Shown here: piece by piece, positions 20,601-29,365 of the stretch
Numbering within the stretch: position 1 is the first letter of the stretch
Layout of the letters: each line of letters begins with the position of its first letter
NCBI RefSeq assembly: GCF_000425785.1
Contig: NZ_AUEC01000014.1
Location: 124,001 to 188,000, forward strand
Reading direction: 5' to 3'
Origin: Pseudomonas taiwanensis DSM 21245
GTDB taxonomy: Bacteria; Pseudomonadota; Gammaproteobacteria; Pseudomonadales; Pseudomonadaceae
DNA: 64,000 nt
The notes under the pieces: model-generated
The model's input: only the letters and a program-made list of their open reading frames with translations
Database searches by the model: none
What the model was told of the DNA's origin: nothing
Position numbers and translations under genes: made by a program

Positions 20601-21028
20601 CGCAGGTGACCTACACCCCACCAACCACGGTTACCACGTCATTTACCGCCAGCTTCACCTATGCCGCGCGTGACGCCAAGGGGGCGGAATCGGTGGTGCC
20701 TGCGACCGTGAACATTGCCGTGAGCCCTCCAGCGGTCGCTGACGAGATCCAGGTCAGCAGCGCAACCGTGCAAGTACGCAGCAACAATCGCTATACCTGG
20801 GAGCTGTCCGGCACCACCTCGGTGGCGGCCAACAACAGCATCACGGTGTCGGTCGCCACTACCGCCGGACCGCTGAACCTGGGTGCAGCGACACTGAGCA
20901 CTTCGGGGACGGGGGCGCGCTGGCGGGTGTCGGTCACAACCACTGGCAATGGGCCCGCCACACCCGCGACGGCGACCGTGCGGTCGGCACTGGGGCAGAG
21001 TGTGACGGTGCCGGTGATTATCCGTTGA
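17633..21028 (+). CDS. Large exported multicopper oxidase, McoA-like, with Ig-like tail
   Basis: A 1131-residue protein with a signal peptide (hydrophobic core LMLGLGLASALA, cleavage near residue 34). Copper-binding motifs are in order THEHNGH (about 345), HWFHDHMM (about 434), HPVHVHFEE (about 816) and HCHNTQHEDSSML (about 874), the set of a multicopper oxidase. From about residue 940 there is a VCBS/Ig-like repeat (VNDSAATAAG...NVLANDTDPEGN) and a further beta-rich Ser/Thr-rich segment, probably for surface attachment or secretion. Size and layout resemble the Mn(II) oxidase McoA of P. putida, but oxidation of Mn is inference. A SCO1-cytochrome c gene follows. Confidence 0.85.
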   Translation: MKKQAVVSPCNPAFRLSSVTALMLGLGLASALAASMDDVSQPPPTDASAYTDQPADPTQALLNLDTMPEANEGALELKDGMYGDRNTVRIDNVLQPAQQTSRNYPTNGKPSPLFGAQPFTQQLLLFEEFGPEKLDPTLPPPTLTFPVPTLGQAPAQDPNIVARSSPNGNALEAFLKQPGLYPFPTQYSNTLDRNPWKAQIEMFLNRQPIGSPAEGRPPGKGWSHQRWNEFYPQAGFKTAQAGARINQGLRDRKQMHNYAVGEFGPGGLYYQTSDIPTTLGTTKGIDTRFHPNFPLQNHKSLWTFDGTFPPKLLMVRYGQPIIMRHYNALPIDPSANGGFGLHTISTHEHNGHSPAESDGFANAYFFPGQYYDYRWPIQLAGYDTINTRAQDPRAAFPCSPGETLFVNDASPGLKTCENGSIKIRGDWRETMSTHWFHDHMMDFTAQNVYKGNAVMMNYYSALDRGNEALQDGVNLRFPSGSAMPWGNRDYDINLVVADKAWDDNGQLWFNPFNTDGFLGDQILVNWQYQPKLKVRARSYRFRILNGSVSRYFKFAVVREIAGTSGEFKGPTGSNISYARVPFHMIANDGNIMEHAVPFDGTMDLNGDGDRQDNNGILPLQGIAERYDIIINFARNGIKAGDKLYFVNLMEHETGKGPKQAISLADVLSEKYKAVIKQTSNGPEWDRGDPVVGKFLQLLVLPYTGQDVSMDPTAYEPAKPGKAEGLKMIPLPLDRNAIADQDKIKTARHREFIFGRSDGTDTKPWTIKTDGGFGFSMDPRRITAAAQLASEATQGGFSGDGTLEVWKIKNGGNGWSHPVHVHFEEGVILSRDGKAPPEWEKWARKDVYRIGPDADSSEEVEMAIRFREFAGTYMEHCHNTQHEDSSMLLRWDIEHPGQFQVMPTPLPGWDGVQYVASVGLPTFRNASSSNGDDTSNKPPMAVNDSAATAAGKPIVLNVLANDTDPEGNLPLTVVGLSQPDSGKGSVSTDGTQVTYTPPTTVTTSFTASFTYAARDAKGAESVVPATVNIAVSPPAVADEIQVSSATVQVRSNNRYTWELSGTTSVAANNSITVSVATTAGPLNLGAATLSTSGTGARWRVSVTTTGNGPATPATATVRSALGQSVTVPVIIR

Positions 21029-21043
21029 ATCGTTAATCGCATG

Positions 21044-21060
21044 GGGGCGCTTCGCGCCCC
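21044..21060 (+). terminator. Hairpin after the multicopper oxidase gene
   Basis: GGGGCGC-TTC-GCGCCCC forms a short hairpin 15 bp after the stop. No T run follows, so it may attenuate rather than end transcription into the SCO1 gene. Confidence 0.4.
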
Positions 21061-21152
21061 GTTCGCGGTACGAGGCTGCTCGCACAGGTGCGCGCGGTGT
21101 CCGCAGGCAGCGTCGCGAGGCACTTCCTTTCCCACTGAAGAAGGGCTGCATC

Positions 21153-22139
21153 ATGACAAGCTCATGGCGTGTACTCCTCGCACTTTCGCTGTTCGCCGCC
21201 AGCGTTCATTTCTGGCCCGTGCAACCTACCCGCCAGGCTCAAGCCCAAACCACCACGCCATGGGGCGCCGACTACTTTCCCAATACCCTATTGGTGACCC
21301 AGGACGGCCAGGCCGTTCGCTTCTTCGACGACCTGATCAAGGACAAGGTGGTCGCCATCAATTTCATCTTCACCGGCTGCTCGGACTCCTGCCCCGTGGA
21401 AACCGCCAGGTTGCGCCAAGTACAGAAAATCCTTGGCGACCGGGTGGGTAAGGACATCTTCCTGTACTCCATCAGCATCGACCCTTACAACGACACCCCC
21501 GAGACGCTCAAGCGCTATGCCGAGAAGTTCGGTATCGGCCCCGGCTGGACCCTGCTAACCGGGCAACCCGAGGACATCGAAAGACTGCGCCGCAGCCTTG
21601 GCCTGTATATAGAAGGGCTGGAAAACGGTCGCTCCAAAGACCACAACCTGAGCCTGATCATTGGCAACCAGGCCACCGGCCGCTGGATGAAAGCCTCGCC
21701 CTTCGAAAGCCCCTACATCCTGGCCGACCGTCTGGGCAACAGCCTGCACAACTGGAAGCAGGCCAGCAGCATGCACAACGATTACGCCAATGCCCCGGCG
21801 GTTCGTCCGCCCAGCAGTGGTGAGCAGATATTCCGCACACGCTGCTCCTCCTGCCATTCGGTGGGCAATGCCGAACCCGGCGGCTTGCCCGGTATCGGGC
21901 CTGACCTGCTCGGCGTGACCCGCCAACGCGACCCGCGCTGGCTGGCCCGCTGGCTGAAAGAGCCCGACCGGATGCTCGCCGAAAAGGATCCTTTGGCCCT
22001 GCTCCTGTACGAGCAATACAACCGCCTGGCGATGCCCAACATGCGTCTTGGCGAGGCCGAGGTAGACGCGGTGCTGGCTTACCTGGAAGAAGAGACCGCG
22101 CGCGTTCAGTCGCCCCTCGCGGACAAGGGAAAGCCCTAG
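21153..22139 (+). CDS. SCO1/SenC copper chaperone fused to cytochrome c
   Basis: A 328-residue exported protein. The N-terminal hydrophobic segment LLALSLFAASVHFW is a signal or anchor. A SCO1 thioredoxin fold follows with the copper ligands in TGCSDSCPVE (about residues 75-81) and the histidine in DHNLSLI (about 163). The last third is a class I cytochrome c with CSSCH near residue 230 and a methionine in the MPNMR region. SCO1 proteins deliver copper; the heme may supply electrons. Its position after the multicopper oxidase suggests it matures or reduces that enzyme. Confidence 0.9.
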   Translation: MTSSWRVLLALSLFAASVHFWPVQPTRQAQAQTTTPWGADYFPNTLLVTQDGQAVRFFDDLIKDKVVAINFIFTGCSDSCPVETARLRQVQKILGDRVGKDIFLYSISIDPYNDTPETLKRYAEKFGIGPGWTLLTGQPEDIERLRRSLGLYIEGLENGRSKDHNLSLIIGNQATGRWMKASPFESPYILADRLGNSLHNWKQASSMHNDYANAPAVRPPSSGEQIFRTRCSSCHSVGNAEPGGLPGIGPDLLGVTRQRDPRWLARWLKEPDRMLAEKDPLALLLYEQYNRLAMPNMRLGEAEVDAVLAYLEEETARVQSPLADKGKP

Positions 22140-22220
22140 AGGCCAATAGCCACTAGTCATGAGCTTGTCATCTGACTGTCGTATTTTTCCGAGCTTCACC
22201 CAGGGTCGGGACTACCAGCA

Positions 22221-24551
22221 GTGATACGCCGTTCTCTCTCGTCAGCAGGCCTGTTGCGCCTGCTGATCCTGATGCTCTGTGCCGCTACACTGGCGTTCCT
22301 CTGGGGGCTGCATGTCAGCCAGAAAGCAGCCTCGCGCCAGGATGCGCTGTCAGCCAAGGCCGCCGAGCACCTGAACCTGGCCAGCATCGTCAGCGAAAGC
22401 CTGCGCCAGTTGGTTGACCGTGCCCAAGCGGTCGGCAGGGTTACCCAGGACGACATCAAAGCGCTGCGTCAAGGGAGCTTCAGCCTGGCGCGAATCCTCG
22501 CCGAAGACCCGGTGTTCAAACGCATGAGCCTTTACGACCGGCGCGGTCAGCTGTTGTCCTCCAGCCAGCCCGACGAGCCCCCTCAGTTGCCCGAGGCCTG
22601 GCTGCAACAGCTCAAGGTCCATGTCGCCCAGTACGGATTCAAACCGTTTTTGCCGCGCGTAACCCCAGGCAGCGACCCCAACGGCATGCCCAACTGGCGC
22701 TTGCCCTTCCTGCTACCGCTGACCGACCTGCCCGGGCGCGAGATCGACAGCATCCTGGTGATTCACCTGGATATCGGCTACCTGGCGGTATTGTTCCAGC
22801 ACATCGATTTGGGCAGCACCGGCCTGCTGCGCTTGCTCCAGGACGACGGACAAGAACGGTTGCGCATCGACACCAGCGGGTTGGTGATGGCCAACGATAC
22901 ACTGATGCCAGGCTTGCCGAAGACTGCCCAAGAGTCTGGCCAGTTGACTCAGTATGCCTTCGGCCACCCCTACCAGAGCCTGTACCGACGCGTCGCCGAG
23001 CGGGGTTTCAGCGTAGTGGTCACCCAGCGCGAGGATGAAATTCTCACGCCCTCGGCACAGGCCTATACGCGCCAGTTCTGGCTGAATATGAGTATGACCC
23101 TGATGATCCTCGCCGGCCTTGCCTGGAGCATGCGCCTGCTGCGCAAGCGCCAAGAGGCATTCACCGCTCTGGAGCATGCCCAGCAGGTCAACCAGCAACT
23201 GATCGGCCGCCTTGAAGAGGAACACCGCCGCAGCAGCCATGCAGCGGCCACCGACCACCTCAGCGGCCTGCACAACCGCCGCCAGTTCGTCGAAGTGGCG
23301 AGCCAGGCCCTGACTCGCCAGCGCGGCAAGCGACGGCTGATGGCGATCCTGTTCATCGACATGGACCGCTTCAAGTCGATCAACGATTCGCTCGGGCACA
23401 AGATCGGCGACCTCTTGTTGCAGGCCGTGGCTGGGCGCATCCAGCGCCTGCTGGAGCCCGGGGATGAAGCCTCGCGATTCGGCGGCGACGAGTTCGTGGT
23501 GTTACTGGCCGGTGAACGCAGTGAAGAGCAGATCGACGCCTGGGTGCGCAGCCTGGTGCAGAAACTGTCGGCCACGTATGCCCTGGACGGCCAGGAGGTC
23601 AACACCAGCCCCAGTGTCGGGGTCAGCATCTGCCCGCGCGATGGCCAGGACATCGACAGCCTGATCCGCAGCGCCGACGCGGCGATGTATTCGGCCAAGC
23701 AGGCCGGACGCGCCCAGTACCGATTCTTCGACCCTTCGCTGAACCTCTCGGATATCCAGGCCTTCACCCTGGAGCAGGCGTTCGGCACAGCATTGGCCGG
23801 GCGCCAGTTCGTGCTGCACTACCAACCTCAAATTCGTCTCGATACACACCAGGTGCAGGGGTACGAAGCACTGGTACGTTGGGAGCACCCGGAATTCGGC
23901 CTGCTCTACCCGGACCGGTTCATCGGCGTGGCGGAGCGCAGCGGGTTCATCGTCGAACTGGGTTGGGAAGTGATTCGCCTGGCCTGCGAAGCATTGGCGC
24001 AATGGATGGTCCAGGGTCGCGATACGCGGCTTGCGGTGAACGTATCGGCGCTGCAATTGCGCCAGCCCGATTTCAGCTCACGCCTGCTGTCCAAGCTGCA
24101 GCGCTACGGCATTGCCCCGCAGCGGCTGGAACTGGAAATCACGGAAACCACCGTGCTTGATTCCGAAGGCACGGCAGTCGACCACCTGCACCGACTGCGC
24201 CGGGCGGGCCTGGGCGTCAGCCTGGATGATTTCGGACGGGGTTATGCGGGCTTCGCCCACCTGCAGTCACTGCCCTTGAGCAAGCTCAAGATCGACCGCT
24301 CGTTGATCGCTCCATTGTCCAACAGCCACGATGACAGCCCGATCGTTTCCTCCACCATCATCCTCGCCAAGCGCCTGGGGCTCGAGGTGGTGGCCGAGGG
24401 CGTCGAGACCCGCGAACAGGTGGTGTGCCTTAAGCTTGCTGGCTGCGACATCGCCCAGGGCTACCACTTCAGTCGACCGTTGTCGCCGACGCAGTTGCGC
24501 GTATACCCGCCGTTCAATGGCCGGGAGGAAAAGACGCTGCAGTACCTGTAA
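22221..24551 (+). CDS. Membrane GGDEF-EAL cyclic-di-GMP protein
   Basis: A 776-residue protein starting with GTG. Two membrane helices (about 12-32 and 285-306) enclose a periplasmic sensor region. GGDEF follows with intact SRFGGDEFVVLL near 418-424; the residues where the inhibitory RxxD site should be read EPGD, so product inhibition is probably lost. The EAL domain has YEALVRWEHP, NVSALQLRQ, LEITETTVL, LDDFGRGYAG and AEGVETR, all the catalytic residues. It may make or degrade c-di-GMP. It stands alone after the SCO1 gene; no functional link is evident. Confidence 0.92.
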   Translation: MIRRSLSSAGLLRLLILMLCAATLAFLWGLHVSQKAASRQDALSAKAAEHLNLASIVSESLRQLVDRAQAVGRVTQDDIKALRQGSFSLARILAEDPVFKRMSLYDRRGQLLSSSQPDEPPQLPEAWLQQLKVHVAQYGFKPFLPRVTPGSDPNGMPNWRLPFLLPLTDLPGREIDSILVIHLDIGYLAVLFQHIDLGSTGLLRLLQDDGQERLRIDTSGLVMANDTLMPGLPKTAQESGQLTQYAFGHPYQSLYRRVAERGFSVVVTQREDEILTPSAQAYTRQFWLNMSMTLMILAGLAWSMRLLRKRQEAFTALEHAQQVNQQLIGRLEEEHRRSSHAAATDHLSGLHNRRQFVEVASQALTRQRGKRRLMAILFIDMDRFKSINDSLGHKIGDLLLQAVAGRIQRLLEPGDEASRFGGDEFVVLLAGERSEEQIDAWVRSLVQKLSATYALDGQEVNTSPSVGVSICPRDGQDIDSLIRSADAAMYSAKQAGRAQYRFFDPSLNLSDIQAFTLEQAFGTALAGRQFVLHYQPQIRLDTHQVQGYEALVRWEHPEFGLLYPDRFIGVAERSGFIVELGWEVIRLACEALAQWMVQGRDTRLAVNVSALQLRQPDFSSRLLSKLQRYGIAPQRLELEITETTVLDSEGTAVDHLHRLRRAGLGVSLDDFGRGYAGFAHLQSLPLSKLKIDRSLIAPLSNSHDDSPIVSSTIILAKRLGLEVVAEGVETREQVVCLKLAGCDIAQGYHFSRPLSPTQLRVYPPFNGREEKTLQYL

Positions 24552-24570
24552 GCAAGCTTGGGCTGGCCTC

Positions 24571-24594
24571 ATCGCTGGCAAGCCAGCACCTACA
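24571..24594. repeat. REP-type palindrome
   Basis: ATCGCTGGCAAGCCAGCACC followed by TACA is the common Pseudomonas REP form. It lies between two convergent genes. Confidence 0.65.
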
Positions 24595-24658
24595 AGTACC
24601 GCGCACGAGCGCCCTTGTGCCGCGAAAGGGCCACCTACGCTGCACGAATTCGGCCACC

Positions 24659-26383
24659 TCATTCCGTGAACGTGAAACGACGAATGCCCCCGACTTCCGG
24701 TCGGATTGCATAAAGGTCACCGGCATCGGGGTAATGCCGCAGCTCGGCCGGGGTCATGCCGAACCGTGCGGTGGTGATGTACAGGGTGTCCAGGTCTTCC
24801 CCGCCGAAGCAGCAACTGGTCGGACGCGGCACCGGCATGCTGACCTGATCGGTCAGGTAACCGTCGCGGTCATAGTGCAGCAGGCAACTGCCATTGAACT
24901 GGCACACCCACAAGCCGCCTTCACGGTCCAGCGCGATGCCATCCGGACGCCCCAGCTCGGCAGGCGTTTCGGCGAACAACGTGTACTGACCAAGGCGGCC
25001 CTCGCGCATGTACTCGGCACGGTAAATGGCCCGGGCAGCCGAGTCCACGAAATACACCGTGCGGCCATCTTCCGACCAGGCCAGGCCGTTGGGCAGCGCC
25101 AAGCCATCGAGCAGGATCTGCGCGCTGAGCTGTTGGTCGAAACGGTACAGCACGCCGGTCTTGCCGCTCGGGCCTTCATCCATCAATCCGGTGACGAAAC
25201 GCCCCTGCGGGTCGCAGGCACCATCGTTGAAACGGTAGCTTGGACGATGATGCACGGGGCTGGAATACCGCCGCACCTTGCGCTCGGCCACATCCAGGAT
25301 GGCCACGCTGGCATCCTCGGTGAAGATCAGGTTGTCCTGGTCGGTCAACGACAGCGCGCCGATGCGTGCCGCCGATTCGTAGAGCCGTTCCACTTCACCG
25401 TCACGGGTCAGCCGGTTGATGCAGCCGTCGGAAATGTCGACATAGTACAAGGCACCGCTTTGCGCATCCCAGACCGGGCTTTCGCCGAGGTCTGCACGGG
25501 TATTGGCGACCTTGACCGGCAGGTAGTGGCACTCCTTGATGCGACTCCAGCGCTCGGCCACTTCCGCCAGGCTGGCAGCCTCGACCCGCGCCAGGTCCCT
25601 GGGGTAGCTGACACCGCTGTTCTCGCTGAATCGCGTTGCGGTGAACTGGCCGTTGCTGGCCCTGAGGATGTAGCCGGTATCGCGGCACAGATCACTGGCC
25701 AGGTAGAGCACGCCTGGGGTAACCCATTCGGGCTTGAGTTCTTCCGGTGGCTGCGTTACGCCCCACATGCGGGTCTTGGCCACCGGAGACACCGCGTTGA
25801 CCAGAATACCGTGCTCCAGGCCTTCCATGCTCAAGGCGTTCATGATGCCAATCTGGGCCATCTTGCCCGCCGAGTACGCCACCAGGCCCGGCTGGGCATA
25901 GCGTTGGTACATGGCGCGGTCCGAGGTGGTCAGCACCACCCGCGGTGCGTGGGAGCGCTTGAGGTACTTCCAGGCATGCTTGGCCAGCCAGACGGGCGCA
26001 TGCACGCTGATGCCCAGCGCACGTTGCAGAAACGCTTCTTCCTGAACTTCTATACCCTGGTAGTCAACCCAGCCAGCATTGTGGATGAGGATGTCCAGCC
26101 CGCCGAAATGCTCGATGGCCAGTTCCACCAATTGCTGACATTCAGATTCGCTTTCCAGGTGCCCGACATGGGCGACGGCCTGGTGTCCTGCCGCTTGCAG
26201 GGCTTCGAGCGCCCGCTTGACGGCTGTCAGGTCTTGTCCGCAACCTGAACGGTCGGTGCCAAGGTCGCTGATCACCACCCGTGCGCCGCACTCGGCCAGG
26301 GCCTTGGCATAGGCCAGGCCCAACCCCTGGGCTGCGCCGGTGATGATGGCGACTTTATTCTTGAATGGGTCTGTGAACGGCAT
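24659..26383 (-). CDS. Fusion of short-chain dehydrogenase and SMP-30/gluconolactonase
   Basis: A 574-residue single reading frame with two catalytic domains. Residues 1-255 are a classical SDR (TGAAQGLG, NAG, and the YSAGK form of YxxxK). Residues about 275-574 are a SMP-30/gluconolaconase-like six-bladed propeller with GESPVWD, RFNDGACDPQGRF, PNGLAWSEDGRTVYFVDS and GRPDGIALDREGGLW. A sugar dehydrogenase giving a lactone and a lactonase that opens it would be two consecutive steps in one chain; that pairing is inference. A LysR gene diverges from it 175 bp away and is its likely regulator. Confidence 0.9.
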   Translation of the reverse strand: MPFTDPFKNKVAIITGAAQGLGLAYAKALAECGARVVISDLGTDRSGCGQDLTAVKRALEALQAAGHQAVAHVGHLESESECQQLVELAIEHFGGLDILIHNAGWVDYQGIEVQEEAFLQRALGISVHAPVWLAKHAWKYLKRSHAPRVVLTTSDRAMYQRYAQPGLVAYSAGKMAQIGIMNALSMEGLEHGILVNAVSPVAKTRMWGVTQPPEELKPEWVTPGVLYLASDLCRDTGYILRASNGQFTATRFSENSGVSYPRDLARVEAASLAEVAERWSRIKECHYLPVKVANTRADLGESPVWDAQSGALYYVDISDGCINRLTRDGEVERLYESAARIGALSLTDQDNLIFTEDASVAILDVAERKVRRYSSPVHHRPSYRFNDGACDPQGRFVTGLMDEGPSGKTGVLYRFDQQLSAQILLDGLALPNGLAWSEDGRTVYFVDSAARAIYRAEYMREGRLGQYTLFAETPAELGRPDGIALDREGGLWVCQFNGSCLLHYDRDGYLTDQVSMPVPRPTSCCFGGEDLDTLYITTARFGMTPAELRHYPDAGDLYAIRPEVGGIRRFTFTE

Positions 26384-26460
26384 AATCGCGCCCTTTCGAT
26401 GCTCCTTTTTACGATAACAATAAAAAAATCAATGACTTAATATTAAAAGCATGCAACTTT

Positions 26461-26477
26461 GATATCTGCGAGATATC
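26461..26477. promoter_or_regulatory. LysR-box-like palindrome
   Basis: GATATCT-GCG-AGATATC is a perfect 7-bp dyad with the T-N11-A form recognised by LysR regulators. It sits between the divergent SDR/SMP-30 gene and the LysR gene in an A+T-rich spacer. Confidence 0.6.
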
Positions 26478-26558
26478 ACGCCGAGCTATGATTGCCGCCT
26501 CGCAGGGTTGGGGGTGCAGCCCCGCTGGCACCAGTTCGGCTCGATGAAGGAACGGAGA

Positions 26559-27530
26559 ATGATCGAGACACGTTTGCTCAGGCAGTTCATTGCCGTGGCT
26601 GAGGAGTTGCACTTTCACAAAGCAGCCATCCGCCTGCACATGGCGCAACCACCCCTGAGCCAGGCGATCAACAGACTTGAGGAAAAACTGGGCTTCAGCC
26701 TGTTCCTGCGCAACAAGCGCGGGGTCAAGCTCACCGCAGCGGGCATGGCCTTCCTGGAAACGGCCTACCGCACGCTCAAGGAACTGGAACAAGGCATCGA
26801 GTACGCCCGTAATGTCTCCGAAGGCATCTGCGGCAAGCTGACCATCACCGCCATTTCCATCGCCTACTACGAGTCCTTGCTCAGTACGCTGCGACGATTC
26901 CGCGAAACGTACCCCAACGTGCGCCTGACCATTCGCGAGATGCCTTCGGCCTCCCAGGCCAAGGCACTGATGGCTGGCGAAGCCGACATCGGCTTCATGC
27001 GCAAGCTCCCCATGCCGCCCGACACCATCGAGTCACGCCTGCTGCTGAACGAGCAGATCGTGATGGCCTTGCCGGCCAGTCACCCACGGGTGACGCAGCC
27101 GGTGGTCGACCTGCGCGACTTCGCCGAAGACGACTTCGTGTTCACCCCACAGGCCCTGGGCAGCGGCTATCACAGTCAGTTGATCGCCCTGTGCGAATCG
27201 GCGGGTTTCTATCCGAAAATCGTCCAGGAAGCTGCGCAGATCCATACCCTGATCGGCCTGGTAGCCTGTGGTTTCGGTGTAGCCCTGGTACCCGAATCCA
27301 TTGCCTATTCGACCTTGCGCGACCGCGTGCACTTCCGGCCGATCCGCCCGATCAAGGACCAGCCCGTTCCGACCATGGGCCTGTACATGAACTGGAACAT
27401 CCAGAACGCCTCCCCCGCCCTGGGCAGTTTTATTTCCATGCTCGATGTCGGCGCGCCACGGCGCTTCAGCGACACCATCCAGAACCCGATCATCCTGGAT
27501 GGCATCGACCAGCGCGAACTACACCGTTAA
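26559..27530 (+). CDS. LysR-family regulator
   Basis: A 323-residue regulator of the CatR/BenM-like group: MIETRLLRQFIAVAEELHF starts the helix-turn-helix and MAQPPLSQAINRLEEKLG is the recognition part. An in-frame ATG 17 codons upstream is possible, but GGAACGGAGA before 26559 and the family start MIETRLLR favour the chosen site. It diverges from the SDR/SMP-30 fusion across a dyad at 26461. Its 3' end overlaps the convergent asparagine synthetase gene by 12 bp, so the two transcripts would be antisense at their ends. Confidence 0.9.
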   Translation: MIETRLLRQFIAVAEELHFHKAAIRLHMAQPPLSQAINRLEEKLGFSLFLRNKRGVKLTAAGMAFLETAYRTLKELEQGIEYARNVSEGICGKLTITAISIAYYESLLSTLRRFRETYPNVRLTIREMPSASQAKALMAGEADIGFMRKLPMPPDTIESRLLLNEQIVMALPASHPRVTQPVVDLRDFAEDDFVFTPQALGSGYHSQLIALCESAGFYPKIVQEAAQIHTLIGLVACGFGVALVPESIAYSTLRDRVHFRPIRPIKDQPVPTMGLYMNWNIQNASPALGSFISMLDVGAPRRFSDTIQNPIILDGIDQRELHR

Positions 27531-29354
27531 CCCGTACTCACGCAACCAGGTGTCCAGTGCCAACGCCGTTTCCAGGTTGTTGCGACGCAGCTGCGAGTTG
27601 AAATAGCCCTGGGGCTGCTGCAGCTCGCAAGCCAGGCGACGGTGGTCGATGATCTGGAAAACCGGGCTGGCGACGTCGCTCAGCAGTTGCCGTGAGCGCT
27701 CCCGCAGGAAGCGCTCGTAGGCCAGGTTCGCCGAGGTCGGGTACGGGCTCTTGCGTCGGGCCAGCACCGATGGCGGCAACAGATCGGCACCGGCCTGCTT
27801 GAGCAGCCACTTCTCTTCACCGCCATGGCCCTTGATCGACCAGGGTACGTTGTACACGTATTCCACCAGGGCATGGTCGGTGAACGGCACACGCACTTCC
27901 AGGCTTGCCGCCATGCTCAGGCGGTCCTTGCGGTCGAGCAGAGTCGGCAGCCAGTGGTGCAGGTGCAGGTGGCAGATCTCGCGCATGCGCCGCTCGTGCG
28001 GCGTATCCGCTGTCAGGTGCTCGACCGCCTCCAGCGCCTGGCGGTATACGTTGTCCTGATGTTCAGCGAAGTTGCACAAGCGGTCGAACTCCGGATTGAT
28101 CAGCTCCGCTTGCAGCAACTGCATGCGTGACAGCCACGGCAAGCGCGGCGCGGCAATGGCCTGGGGGTCTCGGAACCAGGCGTAACCACCGAATACTTCG
28201 TCCGCGGCTTCACCGGAAATGGCCACTGTGGAGTGCTCACGAATCGCCTTGAACAGCAGGTACAGCGAGGTGTCGACGTCGCCGAACGTGGCGGCCGAAT
28301 CGTTGGCGCGGTACACCGCCAGACGTGCTTGCTCGGCGACCAGTTGGCGGTTGTCGATCAGGATGGTCTGGTGCCGGCTGCCGATGTGCTCAGCGGCAGC
28401 CAACGCGTAGGGCTGGTCGCGCTCGGGACGAAACGCATCGGCCTGGAACTGTTCGGCCTGGCCGACGAAATCCACCGAGAACGAATTGACCTTGCCGCCC
28501 TGCTCTGCCCAAAGGCGCTGCTGAGCCAGGGCGGTGAGCAGCGTGGAATCCAGCCCACCGGACAGCAGGGAGCACACCGGGACGTCCGCGTGCAATTGTT
28601 CGCCCAAGGCGTTTGCCAGCAGCTCGCGGGTGCGTTCGACGGTGGTCGACACGTCGTCCTGGTGCTCGCGTCGCTGCAATTGCCAATAGCGGCAGACCTT
28701 CATCTGCCCGTTGGGCCGCCAGGACAACCGGTGCCCCGGCGGCAGTTCGACGATACCGCGCAAGGCCGTGCGGGGCGTGCCACGGGCCAGGCTTAGGGCG
28801 TCCACCAGGCCGACCACATCCAGCGCGCGTTCGAATGCCGGGTGGGCAAGGATCGCCTTGCTCTCGGAGCCGAACAGCAGGCCTTGCTGGTGGTGCGCGT
28901 AGTACAGCGGCTTGACACCCAGCCGGTCACGTACCAGCAGGCAGTGGCCGTCGCGCTCGTCGAACAGGGCGAAAGCGAACATACCGCTGAAGTACTCGCA
29001 GCAGCGCTCGCCCCACTCCAGGTACGCGTGTAGCACCACTTCGGTGTCGCTGCGTGTGACGAATACATGACCCGCCCTGCGCAGACGGTCCCGCAGCGCG
29101 TCATGGTTATAGACCTCGCCGGTGTATACCAACGCCACCTCCTGGCCGTTGGCGAAGCGGTAGGTCATCGGTTGCACACCGCCGCTCAGGTCGATGATCG
29201 CCAGCCGACGATGGCCCAGCAGCGCATGGCGGTGTTGCCAGTGGCCACTGGCGTCCGGCCCCCGCAACGCCAGGGTTTCGGTCATGGCGCCAAGGACGCA
29301 GGTTTGATGTGTCAGGTCGCGGGTGTAGTCCACCCAGCCTGTGATTCCACACAT
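27519..29354 (-). CDS. AsnB-type glutamine-hydrolysing asparagine synthetase, last gene of the biosynthetic operon
   Basis: A 611-residue enzyme beginning MCGITGWVDY, so Cys2 is the glutaminase nucleophile. The N-terminal class II amidotransferase domain has RGPDASG and HRRLAIIDLSGG; the C-terminal domain has the ATP-pyrophosphatase loop SLLSGGLDSTLL. Both active sites look complete. In secondary-metabolite clusters such enzymes amidate a carboxyl group or close a ring by forming an amide. It lies 11 bp after the amidase gene in a seven-gene unit with an acyl carrier protein and two adenylate-forming enzymes, so a role in tailoring a product is more likely than housekeeping asparagine supply. 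Confidence 0.88.
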   Translation of the reverse strand: MCGITGWVDYTRDLTHQTCVLGAMTETLALRGPDASGHWQHRHALLGHRRLAIIDLSGGVQPMTYRFANGQEVALVYTGEVYNHDALRDRLRRAGHVFVTRSDTEVVLHAYLEWGERCCEYFSGMFAFALFDERDGHCLLVRDRLGVKPLYYAHHQQGLLFGSESKAILAHPAFERALDVVGLVDALSLARGTPRTALRGIVELPPGHRLSWRPNGQMKVCRYWQLQRREHQDDVSTTVERTRELLANALGEQLHADVPVCSLLSGGLDSTLLTALAQQRLWAEQGGKVNSFSVDFVGQAEQFQADAFRPERDQPYALAAAEHIGSRHQTILIDNRQLVAEQARLAVYRANDSAATFGDVDTSLYLLFKAIREHSTVAISGEAADEVFGGYAWFRDPQAIAAPRLPWLSRMQLLQAELINPEFDRLCNFAEHQDNVYRQALEAVEHLTADTPHERRMREICHLHLHHWLPTLLDRKDRLSMAASLEVRVPFTDHALVEYVYNVPWSIKGHGGEEKWLLKQAGADLLPPSVLARRKSPYPTSANLAYERFLRERSRQLLSDVASPVFQIIDHRRLACELQQPQGYFNSQLRRNNLETALALDTWLREYGLTV

Positions 29355-29365
29355 AGGCGAACTCC

